Of a stretch of DNA of 64,000 nucleotides, positions 1 through 8,826 are shown one piece after another. Each line of letters starts with the position of its first letter. Within the stretch, counting starts at the first letter, position 1. Source of the stretch: Hydrogenispora sp. (lineage in GTDB: Bacteria; Bacillota; UBA4882; UBA10575). The position numbers were made by a program, and so were the translations under genes. The stretch lies in assembly GCA_012837705.1 (NCBI GenBank), contig DUQQ01000008.1, positions 1 through 64,000 on the forward strand, in the 5' to 3' direction. A model generated the notes under the pieces. It saw nothing but the letters and a program-made list of their open reading frames with translations, did no database searches and was not told the origin of the DNA.

Positions 1-2
1 CC

Positions 3-233
3 AAGTTTGGGGTTACCGTTTTGAATGCACCGGGCACGATTGACCAAGATTACCGGGGTGAGATTAAAGTTCTATTGATTAACCATGGTCGGAACGGGTT
101 TCAAATTAAACGGGGTGACCGCATCGCGCAGTTAGTGGTGGCGCCGGTCGTGCGGAGTACATGGCTCCCCTGTACCGACTTGGAAGAGACCGGACGCGGG
201 GACGGCGGTTTTGGCCATACCGGGCGGCGTTGA
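3..233 (+). CDS. dut: dUTP diphosphatase, C-terminal part
   Basis: The start lies upstream of the window, so only about the last 76 residues are visible. dUTPase hydrolyses dUTP to dUMP and PPi, keeping uracil out of DNA and feeding thymidylate synthesis. The reading frame is open from base 3, so it continues upstream. Visible family motifs are [11 protein letters not shown] (motif III, with the catalytic-site Asp-Tyr-Arg), GDRIAQLVV (motif IV) and the glycine-rich C-terminal tail [11 protein letters not shown] (motif V) that closes over the active site of the trimer. The end matches the usual family end. It is convergent with the next gene on the minus strand. Confidence 0.93.
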   Translation, partial: KFGVTVLNAPGTIDQDYRGEIKVLLINHGRNGFQIKRGDRIAQLVVAPVVRSTWLPCTDLEETGRGDGGFGHTGRR

Positions 234-252
234 ACGAGGCGGTGCTTTCACT

Positions 253-585
253 TTATTTCAAGGTTGCGGGAATAATAAGATCAACAAGGCCGATGATCAG
301 CGCGGCTAGGAGCAAGCTTAACCAGGAAAAGTCGATCCCTGAAACCATTTTTAAGCTGATTAGTCCAAACAAAGAAAGGAAAAAGCTAATTAAACCCTGG
401 GTGAAGGGTAATACTTCCTTTTTTAGAATAATGGTTTCCACGAAAAAGTTGAGACCGGCAATGACAAGTCCTGCGATCGCGGCGGTGGAAACCGGAAGGA
501 TCGAGAAATTTGGTAAGAGATAACCAAGGCCTAATACCACAAAAAAAACGGCGGCGAATTTAAACCCAAAGCGTCGCCAGGACAT
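253..585 (-). CDS. small integral membrane protein, phage-holin-IV/YvlD-like
   Basis: A 110-residue protein, almost entirely hydrophobic with about four predicted membrane segments (FAAVFFVVLGLGYLLP, AAIAGLVIAGLNF, a segment around residue 70 and a C-terminal one). The ORF track starts further upstream, but the ATG at 585 has AAGGAGG a few bases before it on the minus strand, so MSWRRFGF is the likely N-terminus. Size and topology suggest the four-helix 'phage holin family 4' (YvlD-like) group common in Bacillota chromosomes, where no lytic role is known. This assignment rests on general resemblance only. Confidence 0.6.
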   Translation of the reverse strand: MSWRRFGFKFAAVFFVVLGLGYLLPNFSILPVSTAAIAGLVIAGLNFFVETIILKKEVLPFTQGLISFFLSLFGLISLKMVSGIDFSWLSLLLAALIIGLVDLIIPATLK

Positions 586-721
586 GGCAATCCTCCTTTC
601 GCCTTTATTCTTTCCTTTTTTCCGCACTTCACTCGCAAATGCGGAAAAGAAAAGCCGGGTCGATTAGGGAAAGGAGAAATTAAAGCAGTGTTTTTAACGT
701 TAGTTAAAGGAAGGATCCATC

Positions 722-2071
722 TTGCGTAAAGAAAAACCGGTTGCCGTTATTGCATCCGTCGCGCCCCACAGTTTAGCTTTCCGCCTTGGATTGCAACCGG
801 GTGACCGGATTGTAAAGATCAACGGGAAAAGAATACCAGACCTGATTACGTACCAGTTGGCTGAAGCTCAGGAACACCTCGTTTTAGAGGTGGAGAAGGA
901 AAACGGTGAGTATTGGGAGTACGAGGTAGAAAAGGCAGAAACCGAGGGGTTGGGGTTGTCCTTTAAGGCGGCCGTCTTTGATGGTATTAAGCGTTGCCGT
1001 AACCATTGTCTTTTCTGTTTTGTCGACCAGATGCCACCGAAGCTGAGGCCTTCCTTGTACATAAAAGACGATGATTACCGGCTCTCCTTTCTACAAGGAA
1101 GTTATATCACTTTAACCAATCTGACCGACGCCGATTGGCAAAGAATTCAGCGGTTCCGCTTAAGTCCGCTCTATATCTCGGTGCACGCGACCGATCCAGA
1201 AGTACGCGTACGCTTGCTGGGGGGGAATAAGCGGGCGGGGGAGATCCAAGCTCACCTCCAGCGTCTGGCGGCTTGGGGATGTCATTTTCACGCCCAAGCG
1301 GTGCTGTGCCCCGGAATCAACGACGGCCCAATTCTGGAAAAAACCATCGCCGATCTGGGCGCGTTCTGGCCACACCTGCAAACCTTGGCGATTGTTCCGG
1401 TGGGCTTGACAGGACACCGGACGGGTCTTAGCCCTTTGCGCCTTTTTAAACAGGAAGAAGCGCAGGCGGTGTTGAAGATTGTCCACGCCGCGCAGCAGCA
1501 ATTTCTTAACGCCTACGGAAGCCGGTTGGTCTTTGCGGCCGATGAGTTTTACCTCCAAGCGGATCAGGAGTTTCCTCCGCTTGCGGAATACGAAGATCTG
1601 CTGCAACTGGAAAACGGGGTCGGTTTGTGGCCGTTATTTAAAACCGAATTTCAACAAGCCCTGACCAGGTATGCCAGGAAAGGGCAGCGGCGTGCAAGCT
1701 CCGGTCATTTTACGATCATTACAGGAACAAGTGCGGGGGGACTCTGGTCTGAGCTTCGTCGTATGCTTACAGAAGTTTTTCCCCAGATCGAACTGGCGAT
1801 CTTACCGGTAACCAACCATTTTTTTGGTGCGGAGGTCACGGTGACTGGACTGGTCACCGGGGGCGATATCCGGCGCGCGTTAGCGGAGACTTCAGTAAAT
1901 TCTGAAACCTGCCTGTTGATACCCCAGGTTATGCTCCGCCGGCCGGAGAATGATTTTTTAGACGGCATGACGGTGGATGAGTTGCGGGCGAACATCTCAC
2001 ATCCGGTGAAAGTACTTGCTGTAGACGGTGAGGTCGTGGTCAAGACATTGCTTGGATTGGAGGAGGAGTAA
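722..2071 (+). CDS. DUF512 family protein with PDZ and radical-SAM-like cysteine motif
   Basis: A 449-residue protein of the DUF512 family, whose biochemical role is not established. Residues about 5-60 form a PDZ-like module (LGLQPGDRIVKINGK). It is followed by CRNHCLFCF (Cys 92, 96, 99), a CxxxCxxC motif as in radical SAM enzymes that hold a [4Fe-4S] cluster, then a barrel-like region and the DUF512 C-terminal domain. The start is TTG, preceded by AAGGAAGG. The stop overlaps the ATG of der by one base, so the two are translationally coupled. The DUF512-der-plsY-gpsA order is a familiar Clostridia arrangement and supports the call. Confidence 0.85.
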   Translation: MRKEKPVAVIASVAPHSLAFRLGLQPGDRIVKINGKRIPDLITYQLAEAQEHLVLEVEKENGEYWEYEVEKAETEGLGLSFKAAVFDGIKRCRNHCLFCFVDQMPPKLRPSLYIKDDDYRLSFLQGSYITLTNLTDADWQRIQRFRLSPLYISVHATDPEVRVRLLGGNKRAGEIQAHLQRLAAWGCHFHAQAVLCPGINDGPILEKTIADLGAFWPHLQTLAIVPVGLTGHRTGLSPLRLFKQEEAQAVLKIVHAAQQQFLNAYGSRLVFAADEFYLQADQEFPPLAEYEDLLQLENGVGLWPLFKTEFQQALTRYARKGQRRASSGHFTIITGTSAGGLWSELRRMLTEVFPQIELAILPVTNHFFGAEVTVTGLVTGGDIRRALAETSVNSETCLLIPQVMLRRPENDFLDGMTVDELRANISHPVKVLAVDGEVVVKTLLGLEEE

Positions 2072-3381
2072 TGCCCAAACCGATTGTCGCCATTGTTGGC
2101 CGCCCGAACGTGGGTAAATCCACTCTGTTTAACCGGATTATCGGGGAAAGGATCGCGATTGTGGAAGACGTCCCCGGTATTACCCGGGATCGGCTTTATC
2201 GGGAGACAGAGTGGATGGATAAACCATTCCTGCTGGTGGATACCGGCGGAATTACCAGTAACAAAAATGATCCTTTTAACGTCAAAGTATATAACCAGGC
2301 CCAGTTGGCGATTGAAGAAGCCGATGTGATCTGGTTTGTTGTTGATGCCAGGGAGGGTCTCCACCCCTTGGATCAGGAGATCGCTGATATTTTGCGGAAA
2401 ACGCAGAAACCCTTGATTTTGGTGGGTAATAAAGTTGATACGTACGACCCGGCGCTAGCCAGTGATTTTTACCCGTTGGGGTTCGGCCCGCCGATCCTGG
2501 TCTCGGCCGAACACGCCTTAAACCTTGGTGACCTTTTGGACCAAACCGTGGCCGAATTTCCCGTCCAACAACAGGAAGTGGAGGATGCGATCGGCGTTGC
2601 CCTAATTGGCCGGCCGAATACGGGTAAGTCTTCGCTACTCAACGCGCTCTTAGGCGAAGAAAGGGTGATCGTCAGTCCGCTCCCGGGAACGACCCGCGAT
2701 GCGATTGATACGCCTGTTCAGTATGGGGGGACCAATTATATCCTGGTCGACACCGCCGGGATCCGGCGTAAAGCCCGGGTGGAGGAGGCTGTTGAGTATT
2801 ATAGCGTCCTCCGGGCGATCCGGGCGGTGGAAAGAGCAGACGTCGCCCTGGTGGTGCTGGATGCGACCGATTTCTTGGCGGAGCAAGATAAAAAAGTAGC
2901 TGGAATCGCCCATGAAGCTGGGAAAGCGGTGATTATAGTCGTCAACAAGTGGGATCTGGTGGAAAAGGACGACCGGACCGCAAAAGCGTTTACTGAGAAA
3001 ATCCGCGCCGAACTTTCCTTTTTAGAGTATGCTCCGGTCCTTTTTATCTCGGCGAAAACAGGGCAAAGAGTAAATAAAGTCTTGCCGGAAGTTTTTAAAG
3101 TGGCGAATGAATTCACCAAACGGGTTCCGACCCGGGCTTTGAACGCCTTGCTCCGTGAAGCGTTGCTACGCCACCAACCACCGTCCCATAAAGGAAAACA
3201 ACTTAAGGTTTATTATGCCACGCAAGTTAAGGTAAAGCCTCCTACGATTCAACTGTGGGTGAATGACCCAGCGCTAATGCACTTTTCATTCCGCCGGTTT
3301 TTAGAGAACCAAATTAGAGCAAACTTTGGTTTCACCGGCTCACCGATCCATTTTTTGGTGCGATCAAGGACGAAAGAATAA
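2071..3381 (+). CDS. der: ribosome-assembly GTPase Der (EngA)
   Basis: Der is a double-GTPase needed for late 50S ribosomal subunit maturation. At 436 residues it has the same length as the Bacillus subtilis protein. Two tandem G domains are visible: a first P-loop GRPNVGKS with switch motif DVPGITRD and NKVD, then a second P-loop GRPNTGKS with DTAGIRRK and NKWD. A KH-like domain follows (about residues 350-436, ending FTGSPIHFLVRSR). ATG overlaps the stop of the DUF512 gene (TAATG), and plsY follows after a gap of about 20 bases, indicating one operon. Confidence 0.97.
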   Translation: MPKPIVAIVGRPNVGKSTLFNRIIGERIAIVEDVPGITRDRLYRETEWMDKPFLLVDTGGITSNKNDPFNVKVYNQAQLAIEEADVIWFVVDAREGLHPLDQEIADILRKTQKPLILVGNKVDTYDPALASDFYPLGFGPPILVSAEHALNLGDLLDQTVAEFPVQQQEVEDAIGVALIGRPNTGKSSLLNALLGEERVIVSPLPGTTRDAIDTPVQYGGTNYILVDTAGIRRKARVEEAVEYYSVLRAIRAVERADVALVVLDATDFLAEQDKKVAGIAHEAGKAVIIVVNKWDLVEKDDRTAKAFTEKIRAELSFLEYAPVLFISAKTGQRVNKVLPEVFKVANEFTKRVPTRALNALLREALLRHQPPSHKGKQLKVYYATQVKVKPPTIQLWVNDPALMHFSFRRFLENQIRANFGFTGSPIHFLVRSRTKE

Positions 3382-3403
3382 CCAAAAATAAGCGGGAGTG
3401 TAC

Positions 3404-4012
3404 ATGATGCGGATAGTTTTAGCAGTTGTCCTTAGTTATCTTCTAGGCGGTATTTTATTCGGGGAATTGATAGCCCTGATTTCCCGGGTTGATGTGCGGA
3501 AGAAAGGGAGCGGAAATCCGGGCGCAACCAATGTCTACCGAATTTTAGGACCGCTCTTTGGTTTGATCGTATTGGTTGGTGATGCGTTAAAGGGGATCAT
3601 TGGTAGTATGATCGGTGGTTGGCTGGGTGTACCCGAGATTGCCCCTTGGTGTGGTCTGGCGGTCATTGCCGGCCATAATTGGCCGCTTCAATTTAATTTT
3701 CGAGGAGGAAAAGGGATTGCGACTTCCTTTGGGACGATTATTGTCTTGGCCCCGGAAACCCTACTGATTCTTATACCCCTCTGGATAATCACCTTAGTGC
3801 TCAGCGGCTACGTCTCCCTCTCCTCGATGGTGGCGGCTTTAGGTCTGCCCTTGAGCTGTCTGATCTTATATCCGGGTGAAACCAACTTATTAATATATGC
3901 CACGCTGGCCTGCGCCTTGGCAATTTTCCGACATCGCGCTAATATTCAGAGGATTATAAACGGTACCGAAAACAAAATCTTACGTAAAAAGGCTAAGGAG
4001 GATCACAAATGA
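3404..4012 (+). CDS. plsY: acyl-phosphate:glycerol-3-phosphate acyltransferase PlsY
   Basis: PlsY transfers the acyl group of acyl-phosphate to position 1 of glycerol-3-phosphate, the first committed step of phospholipid synthesis in the inner membrane. The protein is about 202 residues with several membrane helices. Family signatures are GSGNPGATNVYR and the glycine-rich GHNWPLQFNFRGGKG loop. The ORF track begins at a GTG that lies inside the ribosome site; GGGAG sits five bases before ATG 3404, so this ATG (or the next one at 3407) is preferred. It overlaps gpsA by ATGA, and gpsA makes the glycerol-3-phosphate that PlsY uses. Confidence 0.95.
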   Translation: MMRIVLAVVLSYLLGGILFGELIALISRVDVRKKGSGNPGATNVYRILGPLFGLIVLVGDALKGIIGSMIGGWLGVPEIAPWCGLAVIAGHNWPLQFNFRGGKGIATSFGTIIVLAPETLLILIPLWIITLVLSGYVSLSSMVAALGLPLSCLILYPGETNLLIYATLACALAIFRHRANIQRIINGTENKILRKKAKEDHK

Positions 4013-5016
4013 AGGTTGGAGTAGTAGGAGCAGGAGGCTGGGGAACCGCGCTTGCTAAATTATTAACGGAGAATGGACACCAGGTTACACTATGGGCTTA
4101 TGAACAAGAAACGATGGAGGAGATCAACCAAAAACACACCAATGAACGATTTCTCCCCGGAGTTGTCCTCCCTACTGAACTGGTGGCAAGCACCGATCCG
4201 GCGGAAGTCGCGCAAGGAGCAGAACTCCTGACCTTTGTTGTTCCGTCGCAGTGGCTGCGGGCAACGGCGAAACATTTTATCGCGTACCTTTCCCCGGACG
4301 CGGTTGTGGTGAACGCCGGGAAAGGCGTGGAGATCCAAACGCTAAAAACCTTGACCCAAGTCTTAAAAGAGGAGCTGCCCGCTCTACACCATGAAATCGT
4401 CGCCCTCTCGGGGCCGAATCATTCTGAAGAAGTAAGTCGCGGTCTACCTTCGGCTACGGTCGTCGCGGCCCCCGATTTAAAAGTAGCCGAACTGGTGCAA
4501 GAAGTCTTTATGTCACCGTATTTCCGGGTATATACGAATCAAGACCGGACCGGGGTTGAGCTTGGTGGTGCCTTAAAGAATGTTTTTTCGATGGCTGCCG
4601 GAATCTGTGACGGATTAAATTTTGGGGATAACACGAAAGCTGCTTTGGTGACGAGGGCTTTGGCGGAGATGCGCCGCCTTGGAGTGGCGATGGGGGCAGA
4701 ACCGGTTACGTTTTCCGGCCTGTCGGGCCTGGGGGATCTTTTTGTGACGGCCGCGAGTCGGCATAGCAGAAACGCTTGGGCGGGCCGGGAGATTGGGAAA
4801 GGCCGCCGTCTTGAGGAAATTCTGGCTTCGACGCCAATGGTGGTGGAAGGCGTTCCAACGACGAAAGCCGCCTATGCGCTCAGCAAAAAGTTCCAGGTTG
4901 AATTGCCGATTATTGAAAAAATGTATCAAGTGTTGTTCGAGGATTATCCCCCCCGCCAAGCGGTGGAAGATCTGATGATTCGGGAGCGCCGTTCCGAAAT
5001 AGAGACGCTTGTCTGA
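4009..5016 (+). CDS. gpsA: glycerol-3-phosphate dehydrogenase [NAD(P)+]
   Basis: GpsA reduces dihydroxyacetone phosphate to sn-glycerol-3-phosphate for phospholipid synthesis. At 335 residues it has typical length. The N-terminal Rossmann motif GAGGWGTALA binds NAD(P)H; NAGKGVE and LSGPNHSEEV are family signatures, and the C-terminal helical domain starts near GGALKNVFSMAAGICDGL, which carries the catalytic lysine region. The start codon overlaps the plsY stop (ATGA) with an upstream AAGGAGGA site, so the two lipid genes are translationally coupled. This is the last gene of the DUF512-der-plsY-gpsA group. Confidence 0.97.
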   Translation: MKVGVVGAGGWGTALAKLLTENGHQVTLWAYEQETMEEINQKHTNERFLPGVVLPTELVASTDPAEVAQGAELLTFVVPSQWLRATAKHFIAYLSPDAVVVNAGKGVEIQTLKTLTQVLKEELPALHHEIVALSGPNHSEEVSRGLPSATVVAAPDLKVAELVQEVFMSPYFRVYTNQDRTGVELGGALKNVFSMAAGICDGLNFGDNTKAALVTRALAEMRRLGVAMGAEPVTFSGLSGLGDLFVTAASRHSRNAWAGREIGKGRRLEEILASTPMVVEGVPTTKAAYALSKKFQVELPIIEKMYQVLFEDYPPRQAVEDLMIRERRSEIETLV

Positions 5017-5111
5017 TCAGCCCTGAGGTTTCCAGCAATTAAGCAAAAGGAATCATGCCATTCCGTGCCGAAGATGGCACATACATCCGGCCGCGGAAAG
5101 GAGCGATTATA

Positions 5112-5738
5112 ATGACGAAGAAACTGGTTAAAACCAGCTTTCTGCTGTTTATTTTGCTATTGGTGATGGGAACCCCCTCCGTAACGGCGGCGGCACGTTT
5201 AAAAGCCGTTCGGGTTGGGGAAGGTTTTGACGGGACTTTGTCAGAGAAAGTTTGGGTGGAAAACACAACCGCTTATGAATTTTCTTTGCACAACGGTTTG
5301 AAGATCCGTCTTTTGGCCGGTTTTGATCAGCAGCAGTTATATCTGGGTTTTCTCGTCAAAGACCCTTTTTTAACCTTTCAAGACGATTTTTCTTTAGATT
5401 TTCAAGGCAGTGACCATCTGCGGCTCACTTTTTGGCCAGAGGGTTCAAATCCGGTAACTTTATATCTGTTGCCCAGCAGTAAAATTAAAGAGCCGCTTGT
5501 GAACATCTCCGGCGCTTCTTGGCGCCAGACAAGTGTAATGGTGCGTTCGGTCCCTGTTCAACATGGCTATTTTTTAACCGCCGCCATTGATCTGAACAAT
5601 TTGGGCCTTTCTTCTCGGTACGGGGAAATACCGGTTCAGGTCGGGGTGAACGAGATTAGCAGCAAAGGCGAAGCCAAGACTTACTGGCTTTTTGGTACAG
5701 GGCCGCAGGACTTTGCCACTCTAGTTCTTTCCCCCTAG
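5112..5738 (+). CDS. secreted protein with CBM9/DOMON-like fold, function unknown
   Basis: A 208-residue protein with a clear signal peptide (KKLVKTSFLLFILLLVMG, cleavage probably after TAA). The ORF track starts earlier, but ATG 5112 has AAAGGAG eight bases upstream and gives a proper signal sequence. The mature part begins with a small motif EGFDGTLSEKVW, then LLAGFDQQQLYLGFLVKD and FQGSDHLRLTFWP, a pattern like carbohydrate-binding module family 9 or DOMON-like beta-sandwiches. No catalytic motif is visible. It lies just upstream of spoIVA but is separated by a terminator, so a spore role is only a guess. Confidence 0.6.
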   Translation: MTKKLVKTSFLLFILLLVMGTPSVTAAARLKAVRVGEGFDGTLSEKVWVENTTAYEFSLHNGLKIRLLAGFDQQQLYLGFLVKDPFLTFQDDFSLDFQGSDHLRLTFWPEGSNPVTLYLLPSSKIKEPLVNISGASWRQTSVMVRSVPVQHGYFLTAAIDLNNLGLSSRYGEIPVQVGVNEISSKGEAKTYWLFGTGPQDFATLVLSP

Positions 5739-5824
5739 AAAAGGCATCGTGCCTCATACTTTTATCCGGCGGCGTTTCTAGCGCCGGGAGAAGGAACGAC
5801 TAATATTTTATTAAATGTAGAGAG

Positions 5825-5849
5825 AACAACCCGGAAGGGTTGTTTTTTT
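5825..5849 (+). terminator. intrinsic terminator after the CBM9-like gene
   Basis: Perfect eight-base-pair hairpin AACAACCC-GGAA-GGGTTGTT followed by seven T residues. It separates the secreted-protein gene from spoIVA. Confidence 0.85.
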
Positions 5850-6081
5850 GTCCTATTTTGGGCTTTACATTCATATAGATAAGCAGACCCTGGATCCTGG
5901 CGATAATGATCGACCCAGAGGATTTCCGCAAGAGAGGCATATCGGCTCATCTTCTGTTGTATATATATTGAGATCAAGACCGATGGATCGAAGTCCAGAA
6001 TTTAAGGCTTTTGGGAGGTGTGTGCAAAGAAAGACGCTTGACGTTTTGGTTGAACTTGAAGGAGAAAAGGGGGGAGGAGGA

Positions 6082-7557
6082 TTGGAACGGTTTGATATCT
6101 TCAAAGATATCGCCGAACGTACGGATGGAAACATCTATATTGGTGTTGTCGGACCGGTGCGGACCGGAAAGTCCACTTTTATCAAGCGTTTTATGGAATT
6201 AATGGTCTTGCCGAACATCAGCGATCAGCACCACCGCGAGCGCACCATGGATGAAATGCCACAGAGTGGTGCCGGCAAAACGATCATGACCACGGAACCT
6301 AAGTTTATTCCCGATGAGGCAGTTCCCCTCAAATTTGACCAGGTTGAATTAAGGGTGCGGATGGTGGACTGTGTCGGTTACACTGTTGATGGGGCCAGGG
6401 GCTATCAAGATGAGACAGGGCCGCGCATGGTGATCACCCCCTGGAGCACAACGCCGGTAACTTTCCAGGTGGCAGCAGAGATGGGCACGAAAAAAGTGAT
6501 CCAAGACCATTCCACCATTGGTTTGGTGGTTACCACCGATGGGAGTATAACCGAGATCCCACGGGAGGATTATCTGCCCGCGGAAGAAAAGGTCGTGGCC
6601 GAACTGACCGCCCTTGGTAAACCCTTTGTTGTCCTGGTTAACTCGATACATCCGGAAGCCACGGAGACCATAGAATTAGTCGAAGCTCTGCAGGAGAAAT
6701 ACAAAGTCCCGGTATTGTCAGTAGATTGTTTGCGGATGGAAACGGATGAAGTGAACCGTATTATGCAGAGCGTGTTAAAGATGTTCCCGGTCCAGGAGAT
6801 TCAGGTCAATTTTGTCGACTGGATCGAAGAACTGCCGACCGACCATTGGCTCCGTTGCACTTATGAGGAAGCGGTGTTGTCTGCGGTAGCGGCGGTGGAG
6901 AAGGTGCAGGATATTGAGGGAGCATTGACGAGCCTGGGCAACGTCGAACAGATGGAAGAGGTCTTTCTTGACAAGGTTGATTTAGGGAAGGGTGCGGTCG
7001 TGATCCGGATCCAAACGGCAGAGGCCCTGTTCTATCAGGTTTTACAGGAGATGACCGGTCTTTCCCTACAGAACAACGGGGACCTTTTACGGAATATACA
7101 AGAACTCGTTGCGGTGAAAAACGAATACCAAAAAGTAGCCGGGGCCCTTGCTCAAGTGCGCGAGTTCGGCTACGGTCTAGTTATGCCGCAAATGGATGAG
7201 ATTGAGTTTGCCGAGCCCCAGCTTATTCAGCAAGGGAGCCGGTGTGGGGTGCGTATCCGGGCTGCTGCCCCATCCTATCATTTTATCAAAGCCAATATTC
7301 AGACGGAAGTTATCCCGGTGGTCGGCACGGAAAAACAAGGGGAGGAGTTTGTCCGCTTTTTAACAGAAGAATTCGAAAAAGATCCGGAAGGAATTTGGAA
7401 GACCGAGTTCTTTGGCAAGACCCTTCACGACTTGGTGAAGGAAGGAATTCAAGCTAAATTAAGCCGAATGCCGCCTCATGCCCAAGAAAAGCTGCAAGAA
7501 ACGTTGACCAAAATTTTGAATGAAGGCAGCGGCGGGTTGATCTGTATCATTATATAA
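6082..7557 (+). CDS. spoIVA: stage IV sporulation protein A, spore coat basement-layer ATPase
   Basis: SpoIVA is a mother-cell ATPase that polymerises on the forespore surface and anchors the spore coat; it is also needed for cortex formation. The open frame runs upstream to 5848, but the conserved family N-terminus (ERFDIFKDIAERTDGNIYIG) begins at TTG 6082, preceded by GGGGAGGAGG. That start gives 491 residues, essentially the B. subtilis length. Walker A is GPVRTGKS near residue 25, Walker B-like region VRMVDCVGY follows, and the C-terminal signature ends GGLICIII. It is monocistronic, with terminators on both sides, consistent with mother-cell-specific expression. Confidence 0.97.
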   Translation: MERFDIFKDIAERTDGNIYIGVVGPVRTGKSTFIKRFMELMVLPNISDQHHRERTMDEMPQSGAGKTIMTTEPKFIPDEAVPLKFDQVELRVRMVDCVGYTVDGARGYQDETGPRMVITPWSTTPVTFQVAAEMGTKKVIQDHSTIGLVVTTDGSITEIPREDYLPAEEKVVAELTALGKPFVVLVNSIHPEATETIELVEALQEKYKVPVLSVDCLRMETDEVNRIMQSVLKMFPVQEIQVNFVDWIEELPTDHWLRCTYEEAVLSAVAAVEKVQDIEGALTSLGNVEQMEEVFLDKVDLGKGAVVIRIQTAEALFYQVLQEMTGLSLQNNGDLLRNIQELVAVKNEYQKVAGALAQVREFGYGLVMPQMDEIEFAEPQLIQQGSRCGVRIRAAAPSYHFIKANIQTEVIPVVGTEKQGEEFVRFLTEEFEKDPEGIWKTEFFGKTLHDLVKEGIQAKLSRMPPHAQEKLQETLTKILNEGSGGLICIII

Positions 7558-7575
7558 AACCCTTGTTTAGCTGGG

Positions 7576-7608
7576 AAAGCCGTGTAAAGCACGGCTTTAA
7601 TTTTTTTT
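7576..7608 (+). terminator. intrinsic terminator after spoIVA
   Basis: Perfect nine-base-pair stem AAAGCCGTG-TAAAG-CACGGCTTT with an eight-T run two bases later. Confidence 0.88.
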
Positions 7609-7777
7609 AAAAGCAACGGCAAAACCCCAATATTATAAGGCTGGATAAAATATTTTTCGATTAGACAGAAGGAGAACGGGGAATTATCTAGAATAGATAA
7701 ATGCAATTTCCAAGGTAACTATTGAATACTACTTTCCATAATGCGCCGGTCGGTGCATGAGAAGGAGGTGAAGGTTG

Positions 7778-8053
7778 ATGACGAAAACAGAGTTGATCGA
7801 TGTAGTCGCCGAAAAAAGCGGTTTAACGAAGAAAGACACGGGGAAAGCAGTTGACGCACTTTTTTCAGTGATGACAGAAACTTTGTCCAAAGGAGACAAG
7901 ATCCAACTGGTTGGCTTTGGCAGTTTTGAGGTGAAAGAAAGGAGCGCCCGGATGGGACGGAATCCGCAAACCGGAGCTGCCATCGAGATCAAAGCCAGGA
8001 AGGTACCGGTATTCAAACCGGGGAAAGCTTTGAAAGAAGCAGTGGATCGTTAA
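7778..8053 (+). CDS. hup: DNA-binding protein HU
   Basis: HU is a small dimeric nucleoid protein that bends DNA without strong sequence preference. At 91 residues it has family length; the arm signature [20 protein letters not shown] is clear (only part quoted) and the N-terminal helix reads [20 protein letters not shown] and an ATG are adjacent; ATG 7778 has AAGGAGGTG at a spacing of seven and is chosen. The gene is preceded by about 170 bases of AT-rich leader that contains a short inverted repeat TTATCT-N5-AGATAA (7684-7700), and it is followed by a likely terminator, so it appears to be monocistronic. Confidence 0.96.
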   Translation: MTKTELIDVVAEKSGLTKKDTGKAVDALFSVMTETLSKGDKIQLVGFGSFEVKERSARMGRNPQTGAAIEIKARKVPVFKPGKALKEAVDR

Positions 8054-8109
8054 TTTTCCACTAAGCAATTTTATTCTACTTCGGAAAGGCTCCGTTCATC
8101 TCGTATTAT

Positions 8110-8140
8110 AAGGCCCTCCCGTAATTTGGGGGCCTTTTAT
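8110..8140 (+). terminator. probable intrinsic terminator after HU
   Basis: Stem AAGGCCC(T)C against G(G)GGGCCTT with loop around GTAATTT, followed by a short and interrupted T run (TTTTATAATAT). Weaker than the others in the window. Confidence 0.55.
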
Positions 8141-8238
8141 AATATAATTTTGACACGAAGCGGAACTGTCTCTTGTTTTTTTACGTTCTTGTTTATATGT
8201 CCATTTATTCCGCATCGTAGTCGGGGAGGAGATTGGCT

Positions 8239-8805
8239 TTGAAATTAAATAGAATCTTCCGGGAGATCCTTGAGGTCGTACTTCCCGCGTTAGTTCTGTT
8301 TTTGATCTTACGTGCCTTTGTCGTCGAAGCGCGGTATGTCCCCAGTCCGTCGATGCGCCCGACGATCATCGAATGGGACCGATTTTTAGTAGAGAAAGTC
8401 TCTTACCGCTTTCGTGAACCCAGACGCGGTGATATTATTGTTTTCCACCCAACAGAGGACGCAAATTATCTCGCCAATCAGCAGCAGGGTCGTCAGGGTG
8501 AACCGGTAAAACTCGATGATTTTATCAAACGGATCATTGCCTTACCCGGTGAGACGGTGGAGATTACCGAAGGTAAAGTATGGATCGATGGTGTTCCCCT
8601 CACGGAAGATTATATTTCACCGGAGCGGCGTCCCATTTATGAATTCGGGCCCGTGACTATGGGGGAAGACGAGTATTTCGTTTTGGGGGATAATAGGAAC
8701 CAAAGCTGGGATAGTCATTATTGGGGGGCTCTCCCACGGAAAAACATCGTGGGCCGGGCTTTCTGGCGTTTTTGGCCGCTCAAACGGATCGGGCCGATCC
8801 GTTAA
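8239..8805 (+). CDS. lepB: signal peptidase I
   Basis: Type I signal peptidase cleaves signal peptides from exported proteins at the outer face of the membrane. About 188 residues: one N-terminal membrane anchor (VVLPALVLFLILRAFVVEA), then the catalytic serine in PSPSMRPTI and the general-base lysine in DDFIKRIIALPGE, followed by box GDNRNQSWDSHYWG. Two TTG codons are possible; TTG 8239 has the better distance to GGGGAGGAG than TTG 8233, which would add only two residues. The next gene starts about 20 bases downstream. Confidence 0.95.
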   Translation: MKLNRIFREILEVVLPALVLFLILRAFVVEARYVPSPSMRPTIIEWDRFLVEKVSYRFREPRRGDIIVFHPTEDANYLANQQQGRQGEPVKLDDFIKRIIALPGETVEITEGKVWIDGVPLTEDYISPERRPIYEFGPVTMGEDEYFVLGDNRNQSWDSHYWGALPRKNIVGRAFWRFWPLKRIGPIR

Positions 8806-8826
8806 AAAAACGAGGGTGGGATCAAC

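Noticed and set aside
253-585. Phage origin for the holin-like gene
   Set aside because: No other phage gene is nearby; this family is also common as an ordinary chromosomal membrane protein.
5848-6081. 5' extension of the spoIVA reading frame (78 codons)
   Set aside because: It overlaps the upstream terminator, has no ribosome site, and the conserved SpoIVA N-terminus starts at TTG 6082, giving the normal length of 491 residues.
7684-7700. TTATCT-N5-AGATAA repeat before HU as an operator
   Set aside because: Only six-base arms in AT-rich DNA; too short to call without conservation data.
8150-8178. TTGACA-N17-TTGTTT as a lepB promoter
   Set aside because: The -10 hexamer is poor, so it is not listed as a feature.
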